Below, piece by piece: positions 58,180 through 64,000 of a stretch of 64,000 bases of DNA (its first letter is position 1; each line of letters opens with the position of its first letter). A program made the position numbers and the translations under genes. The notes under the pieces are model-generated. The model was not told where the DNA came from, searched no databases, and was given only the letters and a program-made list of their open reading frames with translations. Source of the DNA: a virus; the IMG/VR virus record IMGVR_UViG_3300043137_000298, positions 1 to 64,000 of that record. One strand, written 5' to 3'.

Positions 58180-59591
58180 TGAATAAATGGCTAGTATTTT
58201 TAACGATAATTGTTACTACATTATTTGCTGAAAATGCGAATGGGCAAACCTATACACAAACTTTCGTAGATAAGTGTACAGGTGAAACTAAAATAGCTAC
58301 AACTACAATGATTAATGGATATGCAACTGTATCCTTTTATAATCAAACACGAGTATTTTCTCCATTAGAAGTTCAGACGGGTATAGTACAAACTTGGTTA
58401 ATAACAACAAAGGCTACATACGAATCATTAACTTGTCCCGTAATAAATAATCCAATTGTACAACAAGCGGTAGCAAATGCGGCAGCAACAGCCGCTAGTA
58501 ATGCGGCAGCAACAGCGGCATCATCTGCAGCTAGTTCAGCGGCATCATCATCGGCTAGTTCGGCAGCAAGTAGTTCAGCTAGTTCAGCAGCTGCGAGTTC
58601 AGCCGCATCAACACCACCGCCAACAACACCTCCGCCGGCATCATCCCCGCCACCGGCGAGTAATAGTTCATCATCATCCTCATCATCGAATAGTAGTTCA
58701 TCTTCTAGCTCATCATCATCTTCGGAAAGCAAAACCGAAGCAAAGACTGAAGCTAAAACTGAATCCAAATCCGAATCAAAATCAGAAAGTAAATCTGAAA
58801 GTAAGAGTGAAGAAAAGAAAGAAGAAGCTAAATCTGAATCAAAAGAAGAAAAGAAAGAGGAAAGCAAATCTGAAGAGAAAAAAGAAGAAAAGAAAGAGGA
58901 GAAGAAGGAAGAAAAGAAAAAAGAAAAAGCAGTGGTAGCTAATCCAATGCTATTATCATCCGACTTATCTACAATAGAATCACCCGATGGTAGATTTTTA
59001 CAATCAGCAACAATTGGGGTATCTAAATCATCAATGGCTGGAGATGAAAGTTATTCGGCAAATGCTGTTATTATGAGTGATTTGAAAACATTCATAGTAA
59101 GTGGTGGATATACTCAAATGGACTTTTCAGAAGGTAAACTAAATGCCATACATTCATATTCATCCGCATTTGCATATCTGAATGGTAATTATATGAATTT
59201 ATTGGGTTACACTTGGATTAAGCCTACTCCAAAGAGAGGTGTATTTGGCTATAATTTGGCAGTAATTAATTTATTCTTAAAATCATCCGATACTAAATAT
59301 GATTACAATATGTCATCATCAATGGTAGCATTTTGGACTAAACCATATCAGTATTCTAAAAAGCTAACAATATCTCCACAAATATTTACAATGTTTGCAC
59401 CAATTGGTTGGAATAGTGTAACCGGAATGTCAACTGTAAATAGACATATGGGTTTCTTATTAGGTGCATCATTTGATTATAAAATAAGTAGAAGATTTGG
59501 ATTCAGTTTCAATTATAAACTAAGTGGAAATACGACACCTAATTCTCAATTTCTAAGTAACTTCTTAATAGGAAGTAGAATGGTGCTTTAA
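58179..59591 (+). CDS. Secreted low-complexity linker protein with C-terminal outer-membrane barrel
   Basis: 470 residues. Signal peptide ending A-N-G-Q (about 1-23). A small domain with a Cys pair (about 33 and 87) follows, then Ala/Ser-rich (about 95-145), Pro-rich (146-162), Ser-rich (163-185) and Lys/Glu/Ser-repeat (186-250) stretches. The last 210 residues are strand-rich and match the end of the protein at 52171 (F-D-Y-K-I-S-R-R-F). So it is an anchored barrel carrying a long flexible arm. Similar low-complexity arms span periplasm or reach out of the cell. Function unknown. Confidence 0.68.
   Translation: MNKWLVFLTIIVTTLFAENANGQTYTQTFVDKCTGETKIATTTMINGYATVSFYNQTRVFSPLEVQTGIVQTWLITTKATYESLTCPVINNPIVQQAVANAAATAASNAAATAASSAASSAASSSASSAASSSASSAAASSAASTPPPTTPPPASSPPPASNSSSSSSSSNSSSSSSSSSSSESKTEAKTEAKTESKSESKSESKSESKSEEKKEEAKSESKEEKKEESKSEEKKEEKKEEKKEEKKKEKAVVANPMLLSSDLSTIESPDGRFLQSATIGVSKSSMAGDESYSANAVIMSDLKTFIVSGGYTQMDFSEGKLNAIHSYSSAFAYLNGNYMNLLGYTWIKPTPKRGVFGYNLAVINLFLKSSDTKYDYNMSSSMVAFWTKPYQYSKKLTISPQIFTMFAPIGWNSVTGMSTVNRHMGFLLGASFDYKISRRFGFSFNYKLSGNTTPNSQFLSNFLIGSRMVL
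58480..58935 (+). repeat. Low-complexity coding repeats
   Basis: Inside the 470-aa gene: GCx-rich Ala/Ser codons (GCGGCAACAGCC-type units), TCA/AGT runs, then GAATCAAAA- and GAAGAAAAG-type units coding K-S-E-S and E-K-K-E repeats. Such runs are prone to slippage, so this arm length should vary among related phages. Confidence 0.8.
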
Positions 59592-59713
59592 TCTAATTTT
59601 AAAGGTTCAGTATGTTCTCTTTGTTTTCTGAAACCATACTCTTTTGTTGTTTTTGAAATTACTGCTCCTAAAGAGCCACACATTAAAAGGATTGCTATTA
59701 TTAAGTTTATCAT
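59588..59713 (-). CDS. Small membrane protein on the minus strand
   Basis: The only plausible minus-strand gene: ATG at 59713 and stop at 59588, 41 codons. Starts M-I-N-L-I-I-A-I-L-L, a single membrane segment at about 2-20, then a charged Lys/Arg/Glu tail. It overlaps the end of the 58179 gene by 4 bases and fills half of the otherwise empty 254-base gap. No clear promoter on the minus strand. The rest of the gap (59714-59845) is AT-rich with no clear element. Confidence 0.4.
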   Translation of the reverse strand: MINLIIAILLMCGSLGAVISKTTKEYGFRKQREHTEPLKLD

Positions 59714-59845
59714 ATTATATTATTTTAATATATATATCGACTTAAATGTTAAAAAAGAAAGAAAAATAGTACTTTCCCAATAATTTGATGAAAGTCCTTT
59801 AAATTATACAAAATTATATATATACTTAAAATAAGCAACTATTAA

Positions 59846-60445
59846 ATGAAACAATTATTATCGGTTATTACTTTTATAAGTGTAACGTTATCAGGATTCG
59901 GACAAGATATCAAAGTTAAAAACAATGTATTTGAGGTATTGTATTCTCAACAATTGGAGCAACCATTACGAATACTATATAGAGATATAAATAGACCTAC
60001 AAAAGTAAATAGAGGTTCTATGGATTTTTACAAAGAAGTAAATATTAAAACATCGGATGCGGCTGATTACAAATCAAACATATACGATAAAGGACATGGA
60101 GCACCTGCTGCATCATTTTCTGATAATATGGAAAACCTTAAACAAACGTTTTCGTATTTGAATTGTATAATGCAAGACCAATATCTTAATAGAGGTGAAT
60201 GGAGATTATTAGAAGAGCAAGAAAGAAAATGGGATGATACTGAAAACTTAACAGTAATCATTAAAACTATATTCGATAAAAATCCAAAGAGAGTACCATC
60301 CGGAGCAGCAATTCCATTGGTATTACAAAAGCATATCTATTTCGAAACACAAAAGAAATGGAAGTGTTATGTATTCTTAAATGAAAAACCTAAATATAAG
60401 TGGGATGAGCTAGAAATGGTTTGCCCACCATCCGACCACCAATAA
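59846..60445 (+). CDS. Secreted non-specific DNA/RNA endonuclease (NUC1 type)
   Basis: 199 residues. Signal peptide ending G-F-G-Q (about 1-20). Y-D-K-G-H-G-A near residue 80 is the D-R-G-H active-site motif with Lys for Arg (general base His), and N-x-x-x-Q-x-x-x-N near 104-112 with R-G-E-W-R-L-L-E after it is the metal Asn/helix block of the beta-beta-alpha-metal family. A secreted or periplasmic nuclease that could degrade host DNA, incoming phage DNA or extracellular DNA. Confidence 0.82.
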   Translation: MKQLLSVITFISVTLSGFGQDIKVKNNVFEVLYSQQLEQPLRILYRDINRPTKVNRGSMDFYKEVNIKTSDAADYKSNIYDKGHGAPAASFSDNMENLKQTFSYLNCIMQDQYLNRGEWRLLEEQERKWDDTENLTVIIKTIFDKNPKRVPSGAAIPLVLQKHIYFETQKKWKCYVFLNEKPKYKWDELEMVCPPSDHQ

Positions 60446-60461
60446 AATAAAATTAAAAGTA

Positions 60462-60893
60462 GTGTTTGTACCAAATCATCTGCATCTATTAGTAAAGGGG
60501 TATATGAGCAACCCACCAAAAGAAGAGGCTCGTTTGAATGAATTTTTCAAAAGTTTAGTAAATAAAGTTAGAATGGTAGTAGTTGCCGGCCCCACATCGG
60601 TGTATGTGAATGAGGTAGGTAATGAAGGAATTACGGGAACAGTAACGTTGGCAACATCGCACTCATCGATACACGTTTGGGATGCACAAAATCCATCGAT
60701 GTTTCAGTTTGATTTATATAGTTGTTCGTGTTTTACGGCAGAAGAAGTATTAGAAGAATTAAATAGTTGGTTTCAGTTGGAATCAGCTAATTGGATTATG
60801 TTAGATAGAAATGGTGAAGATTTCGTTTCAGCAGGAGCCGGACAATGGACGGGGGGCTGGGGGAAACGCAGTCGTAAACCCAAAAATTTTTGA
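60462..60893 (+). CDS. speD: S-adenosylmethionine decarboxylase-like protein (SpeD type)
   Basis: 143 residues, start GTG at 60462 because the first beta strand (P-N-H-L-H-L-L-V-K-G) is needed; the next ATG would remove it. V-V-V-A-G-P-T-S near residue 38 and A-T-S-H-S-S-I-H-V-W near 64-73 match the SpeD processing site, where the enzyme cuts before Ser to form the pyruvoyl group; here Thr replaces the usual Glu before Ser. D-L-Y-S-C-S-C-F near 86-93 fits the Cys proton donor. AdoMetDC makes the propylamine donor for polyamines. Whether it self-processes is not certain. Confidence 0.75.
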   Translation: MFVPNHLHLLVKGYMSNPPKEEARLNEFFKSLVNKVRMVVVAGPTSVYVNEVGNEGITGTVTLATSHSSIHVWDAQNPSMFQFDLYSCSCFTAEEVLEELNSWFQLESANWIMLDRNGEDFVSAGAGQWTGGWGKRSRKPKNF

Positions 60894-60898
60894 TAGTT

Positions 60899-60988
60899 AT
60901 GCAGCAAGGAGATATTTGCCCTAAGTGCGCTTCGATAATCGGAGCGGATGGGATATGTTGGAAATGTATGTTGGAACGAAACCAATAG
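60899..60988 (+). CDS. Zinc-ribbon microprotein, 29 aa
   Basis: ATG at 60899, 29 codons, with C-P-K-C at residues 7-10 and C-W-K-C at 20-23, a complete four-Cys zinc site in a minimal protein. Five bases after speD and five before the next ATG at 60993. Probably a real microprotein; function unknown. Confidence 0.5.
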   Translation: MQQGDICPKCASIIGADGICWKCMLERNQ

Positions 60989-60992
60989 TGAT

Positions 60993-61508
60993 ATGAAAAG
61001 AGAAATAAGATTTGTATCTCGTACCGAAGAGTTCGAGCTTATCGATACATTGGGTGATGAGTTGTTGGAGGCCGGATTGGATTCTTCGAATTCTATCATT
61101 ATAACGGTATCTACGGATTATTCATCTATTGCCGCTCAAATCCTACGACATCATCTCACATCGGGTGGTGAAATATGTGATGGGTTTGGTATCGATGTTC
61201 CTTACCCCGATGAGAAATGGGATGATAGATATGAATTCGAAATGAGAACCGCCTTTCAAACCCACAAACACCTCCTAAAAGGAAAAATCCCTATATTGGT
61301 GGAAGCTGGGGTAATAAGGGGAAGTAATTATAAATACGTTACCGAATGGATGAAAAACATTTTAGGTTACGACGGTAAGATATTTACATTGACTGTATAT
61401 GAGAATTTGGGAAGTGAGTTCAAATCCGATTTTGTGGGCAACTTCTATGATGATTCGATTCAGGACCTTACTTTTTGGTGGGAAAGGGATAATAACCATT
61501 GGAAATAG
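60993..61508 (+). CDS. Hypothetical protein, possible PRTase-like fold
   Basis: 171 residues from the ATG at 60993 (an in-frame ATG at 60948 overlaps the microprotein). I-I-I-T-V-S-T-D near 33-40 and I-L-V-E-A-G-V-I-R-G-S near 101-111 loosely follow a phosphoribosyltransferase PRPP-loop (hydrophobic strand, two acidic/small, G-S); Trp-rich C-terminus W-W-E-R-D. The resemblance is weak. Last gene before a tandem terminator. Confidence 0.5.
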   Translation: MKREIRFVSRTEEFELIDTLGDELLEAGLDSSNSIIITVSTDYSSIAAQILRHHLTSGGEICDGFGIDVPYPDEKWDDRYEFEMRTAFQTHKHLLKGKIPILVEAGVIRGSNYKYVTEWMKNILGYDGKIFTLTVYENLGSEFKSDFVGNFYDDSIQDLTFWWERDNNHWK

Positions 61509-61540
61509 GGTATCTCGCTAACTTATTGATTTTTAACGCA

Positions 61541-61568
61541 TTATAACTCATTGATAACCAATGGGTTA
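61541..61568 (+). repeat. Left arm of an inverted repeat pair
   Basis: 28 bases that match, at 26 of 28 positions, the reverse complement of 63790-63817. The pair flanks the six small genes 61733-63775. The left arm also works as a terminator stem. Confidence 0.65.
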
Positions 61569-61595
61569 TTTTTTTGCCTTATATTAAGGTTTTTT
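61545..61595 (+). terminator. Tandem terminators
   Basis: First hairpin AACTCATTG (61545-61553) with CAATGGGTT (61559-61567, one wobble) followed by seven T; second hairpin CCTTA (61577-61581) with TAAGG (61585-61589), followed by six T. A strong double stop ending the speD unit. The first hairpin belongs to the inverted-repeat arm at 61541-61568. Confidence 0.78.
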
Positions 61596-61659
61596 CTATA
61601 TGTAACGGGTTGGTTTTCTATAAAAAATTTTTGAATTTTACAAATATTTTGGTAAAAAG

Positions 61660-61691
61660 CTTGTGCAATCCAATCTTTTTTCGTATATTTA
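61660..61691 (+). promoter_or_regulatory. Bacteroidetes-type promoter
   Basis: CTTG at 61660-61663, a 20-base spacer and TATATTTA at 61684-61691. Drives the small-gene block. Confidence 0.65.
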
Positions 61692-61732
61692 CTAAGTAAA
61701 TGAGAGACATTAATAATCAAAATCAATCAAAA

Positions 61733-62050
61733 ATGAGTAAAAGTTACATTAGTTCGGAGGAAATTCTAAGTGAAATTTCAGAAATCGGTAGTTTTAAAGG
61801 GAGTATAGATAGTATGAGTGGTACGTTGGAATGGAGAGATGAGAAAAACGATATTACTATATTAGCTACCCCAAATTGGGAAACCGATGGTGAAGTTCCA
61901 TTTGATGTAGATAGAGGTAGTGGAATGGAAATATGGAATGTATGTACTATTAAAATGATAGATGGTACAAAGAGTGAACAATTCTTACACTATCTTAATG
62001 TGTTAATGATGATAATGAATCATTACGGAAATATCAACGATAACAAATAA
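61733..62050 (+). CDS. Hypothetical protein, 105 aa
   Basis: Start at the ATG at 61733; the ATG at 61700 is in frame and would add 11 polar residues. Beta-rich, acidic, with L-E-W-R-D-E near residue 30, D-R-G-S-G-M-E near 62 and a hydrophobic helix at the end (L-N-V-L-M-M-I-M-N-H). No family recognised. First of six small genes in a row. Confidence 0.6.
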   Translation: MSKSYISSEEILSEISEIGSFKGSIDSMSGTLEWRDEKNDITILATPNWETDGEVPFDVDRGSGMEIWNVCTIKMIDGTKSEQFLHYLNVLMMIMNHYGNINDNK

Positions 62051-62072
62051 TTAACCTTAAAATTTAAAAGAT

Positions 62073-62432
62073 ATGAGTTTACCATTTAACCTTAATTCAG
62101 TATTAGCAACCGCTTCTTTAATAGAAGGGTTCGATGTAGTTAGAAACGCCTTCCCTGTTGAGGGACGTTTTACTAAACGTGTTATCACTTATTCGGATGC
62201 CGTATATGAGGCATTGAATGATGTAGCCGAAGATTATTCAGATTGGCCCGAAGACCAGGGATTTGGTTCATCTGATATGACTTACGTTCGTAAATCATTC
62301 GTTGATTCAATGATTAGTTTGGCTAACCTTAATGGTTACTACCAAACCGATTTTAAACCTTACCTTAAAGTGGTAGAGTATTCGGAGTATGAGAAAGAAG
62401 AATACGATTTACGCAGAGAGCAGGGATTGTAA
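62073..62432 (+). CDS. Hypothetical protein, 119 aa
   Basis: Mostly helical, acidic, with a V-I-T-Y-S-D-A-V-Y-E-A-L centre near residues 37-48, D-W-P-E-D-Q-G-F-G-S near 57-66 and a charged C-terminal helix. No family recognised. Same operon style, spaced 22 bases from the gene before. Confidence 0.6.
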   Translation: MSLPFNLNSVLATASLIEGFDVVRNAFPVEGRFTKRVITYSDAVYEALNDVAEDYSDWPEDQGFGSSDMTYVRKSFVDSMISLANLNGYYQTDFKPYLKVVEYSEYEKEEYDLRREQGL

Positions 62433-62457
62433 TTATTAAACTTAAAACTTAAAAGAT

Positions 62458-62685
62458 ATGAAAATTAGAGAATTTTATTTAGAGGCTTACCCAACCGATG
62501 AATTGGGATTAGAACTTAACGAAACCCCAACGTTTCCTGGTTTATTAAATCAACTGATTGTTGATGGTGATGTGTATAGATACATTGGTGTTAGTGATAG
62601 TATTGTTAGAGAACGATTGTTTGAAAAACTGGCAGAGACCCTAAATGTGAGTTATGATTATATTTACAATTTATGGTTAAACTAA
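62458..62685 (+). CDS. Hypothetical protein, 75 aa
   Basis: Acidic, with P-T-D-E-L-G near residue 12, I-V-D-G-D-V-Y-R-Y-I-G-V near 34-45 and a helix-turn at the end (V-S-Y-D-Y-I-Y-N-L-W). Similar small acidic proteins occur in phage accessory regions. Function unknown. Confidence 0.55.
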   Translation: MKIREFYLEAYPTDELGLELNETPTFPGLLNQLIVDGDVYRYIGVSDSIVRERLFEKLAETLNVSYDYIYNLWLN

Positions 62686-62689
62686 ACAT

Positions 62690-62836
62690 ATGAGTAAATT
62701 ACCTAAACATCGTATTTTAATGATGGAATCATTAGAATTGTTATTCAGCGGTAAGAAAGCTGAATTTAAAAAGAAACTTACAAAGGCTAAAGCTGAAACT
62801 GATAAATTTTATTCAATCAAATCTAAAACAAAATAA
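62690..62836 (+). CDS. Small basic protein, 48 aa
   Basis: ATG at 62690, 48 codons. A helical first half (M-M-E-S-L-E-L-L-F) and a Lys-rich second half. Its start lies 5 bases after the gene before, and its stop 2 bases before the next ATG, so it fits the operon well. Confidence 0.55.
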   Translation: MSKLPKHRILMMESLELLFSGKKAEFKKKLTKAKAETDKFYSIKSKTK

Positions 62837-62838
62837 CT

Positions 62839-63309
62839 ATGGCTACTTCAAATTTCCACAATGTAAATGCTACTAACATATTCGCCGTTCAATTAGAAGA
62901 TGAATGGGCTTACGATGATTTAGTAGATAACTTAGAAAGTGAGTTCAATACTCACAAAGATTTTTCCGATTATGGTAAAACCGACCCAAACGAATTGAGG
63001 TCGTTTCCATCCAAATCATTAGGTTCATTCAGTAATTCGGTAACGATTGACGATGATGAGGTTGAGATATACGTTACGCCTGTTATTCGTAGTGGTTACT
63101 ATGAAGGTTGTAATTTAGATTGGCACGTTAGTTTGTATGTTAATGGATACCAAGATGATGAATATGCCGATGATGCTAATGTATTACGAATTTCAAATGA
63201 TTATATAGAGTTCATTGAAGATATCTTTGAACAATATTCGCAACCATTAGGAGTAACCGCTCGATTCAGTAACGGAGAAACCATTTATCACCCAATAAAT
63301 CAATATTAA
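62839..63309 (+). CDS. Hypothetical protein, 156 aa
   Basis: Acidic, beta-rich: Y-D-D-L-V-D-N-L-E near residues 24-32, E-V-E-I-Y-V-T-P-V near 74-82, Y-Y-E-G-C-N-L-D-W near 87-95. No signal peptide or family recognised. Confidence 0.58.
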   Translation: MATSNFHNVNATNIFAVQLEDEWAYDDLVDNLESEFNTHKDFSDYGKTDPNELRSFPSKSLGSFSNSVTIDDDEVEIYVTPVIRSGYYEGCNLDWHVSLYVNGYQDDEYADDANVLRISNDYIEFIEDIFEQYSQPLGVTARFSNGETIYHPINQY

Positions 63310-63310
63310 T

Positions 63311-63775
63311 ATGAATTTTACTATCAAAGAGTTAAACGAACTCATCTATTCGTTAGGTACTACCGCCACTAAAGGTATGCTATGTGATAAGGAATTAAAC
63401 GCTTCTTTATTGGATAGATTATATGATGAATTAAGTCGTAAAATTGTATCCGAAGTTGTTGAGGAAGTTGATGCAAATATTAATGGAATCATCATCAAAA
63501 ATTTGAAACATACTCCATCAGCTCCTAAAAAATTAGGAGAAGGAACAGCTCAATCGATTTTAGATTATGTAGAAGAAAATGTTTCGGCAACTCATAAAGA
63601 GATACAGGAATACTATAAATCTCTAAATGGTTCTAATACTTTCGCTTATTGTTTGAGGAACTTAATTATACCTTATAAGAATCGTATAACACAAAGGTAT
63701 TTAGCAAAAACTACCAATGGTAAGTATGTGGTTAGAATTGCTAATATTCATAATTGGGTAGAAAAATACTATTAA
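63311..63775 (+). CDS. Hypothetical protein with possible winged-helix part
   Basis: 154 residues. An N-terminal helical half (L-N-E-L-I-Y-S-L near 8-15) is followed by a C-terminal half with a helix-turn-helix-like run (S-I-L-D-Y-V-E-E-N near 83-91, T-H-K-E-I-Q-E-Y-Y) and a short beta wing near the end (T-N-G-K-Y-V-V-R). Possibly DNA-binding. Last gene in the window. Confidence 0.58.
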   Translation: MNFTIKELNELIYSLGTTATKGMLCDKELNASLLDRLYDELSRKIVSEVVEEVDANINGIIIKNLKHTPSAPKKLGEGTAQSILDYVEENVSATHKEIQEYYKSLNGSNTFAYCLRNLIIPYKNRITQRYLAKTTNGKYVVRIANIHNWVEKYY

Positions 63776-63789
63776 AATATTATAATATG

Positions 63790-63817
63790 TAACCCGTTGA
63801 TTATCAATGAGTTATAA
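63790..63817 (-). repeat. Right arm of the inverted repeat pair
   Basis: Matches the reverse complement of 61541-61568 at 26 of 28 positions. It is followed by a further AACTTATTG unit that also occurs, in direct orientation, just left of the left arm. No T run follows on either strand, so it is not a strong terminator itself. Confidence 0.6.
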
Positions 63818-63849
63818 CTTATTGGTTTTCAACACTTTGTGTATATAAA

Positions 63850-63940
63850 CCGCTATAATACGTTAGGCGGAGTTAGTACCTTATTGGGGCATTTTAGGGG
63901 TAATTTGGGGGGTTTATGTACGTTTTAGACCCCTTATATC
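63850..63940. other. G-rich and palindromic intergenic segment
   Basis: Within the 225-base gap after the last gene: CCGC (63851 region) with GCGG, GGGG runs at 63886, 63897 and a six-G run at 63907, and ACCCC at 63929 that can pair with the last G run. G runs are rare in this AT-rich genome. Could be an origin, a G-quadruplex or a regulatory hairpin. The very end (63968-63983) repeats 16 bases found in the promoter at 41489. Confidence 0.35.
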
Positions 63941-64000
63941 TAAACAGCCTATGAAAATATTTTCAATTTTCCAAAAATAATTGATAAAATATTTGGCAAT

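Noticed and set aside
58373-58867. A 164-aa minus-strand frame and a 153-aa + strand frame over the low-complexity part of the 470-aa gene
   Set aside because: Both are read-through of repeated codons in other frames; composition is only Ala/Asp/Glu/Leu or Arg/His/Lys/Gln and no start context is seen.
1-64000. CRISPR arrays, tRNA genes, rRNA and insertion sequences
   Set aside because: I looked for regularly spaced repeats, cloverleaf patterns with T-loop motifs, and transposase motifs with terminal repeats, and saw none. tRNA scanning by eye is not reliable, so a tool run would settle it.

Overview
The window is an AT-rich (roughly one third G+C by eye), almost fully coding piece of a large T4-like tailed phage that infects a Bacteroidetes host, probably a flavobacterium. 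The T4-like part is the replication and recombination set: gp32-like SSB, UvsX, 5'-3' exonuclease, DnaB/gp41-like helicase, family B polymerase, gp45 clamp and gp44/gp62 loader, plus a phage nucleotide-synthesis set. The host signal comes from promoters of the Bacteroidetes -33 TTTG / -7 TAnnTTTG type (about a dozen, all with a 20-base spacer), a Bacteroidetes Hc1 histone-like protein, signal peptides ending in -GQ or -SQ, a flavobacterial-type lectin adhesin, and a lipoprotein with a C-x-K-D-D surface-export signal. No capsid, portal, terminase or tail gene is recognisable, so this is part of a larger genome. Every gene is on the + strand except one small candidate at 59588-59713.

Layout. 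1-3295: end of a family A polymerase-like gene and two unknown proteins. 3296-16539: DUF1599 protein, dCMP deaminase, SSB, UvsX, exonuclease, GroES-like protein, helicase, NrdB, NrdA, PhoH, thioredoxin, two tandem Mom-like proteins and a DruA/DUF4338-like protein. 16566-26640: large unknown protein, glycosyltransferase, polymerase B, clamp, dUTPase, clamp loader, Cas4/RecB-like nuclease and an RHH-like protein. 26657-37030: a tightly packed cluster of glycosyltransferases with an epimerase, an acetyltransferase and a methyltransferase. 37095-42433: HAD phosphatase, APS kinase, degenerate HNH protein, heptose-kinase-like GHMP kinase, Hc1, nucleotidyltransferase. 42453-45552: ParB-like protein, unknown protein and GH19 endolysin. 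45554-47477: small membrane protein, thymidylate synthase, cupin. 47482-59713: the most unusual region, an envelope module of secreted lectin/dockerin/cohesin-like proteins, two lipoproteins, two outer-membrane-barrel candidates, a holin-like protein, a CsgG-like protein, an LpxH-like phosphoesterase and an Ntn hydrolase. 59846-61508: secreted NUC1-type nuclease, SpeD-like protein, zinc microprotein. 61733-63775: six small unknown genes between related inverted-repeat arms.

How it works together. The early/middle genes build a replisome, supply dNTPs with emphasis on dTTP (deaminase, dUTPase, ThyA, RNR, thioredoxin), and may modify or protect DNA (Mom-like and DruA-like proteins). The glycan cluster and the heptose-type enzymes probably make or remodel a surface or virion glycan. 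A second promoter-like motif, TTTATATTTATA without a -33 TTTG, precedes the endolysin unit and the envelope module, which suggests that both are expressed late.

Limits. All function calls come from reading motifs and family resemblance. No homology search, structure prediction or signal-peptide predictor was run. The novel-system candidates (envelope module, Mom/DruA island, late promoter motif) are inferences with tests given.
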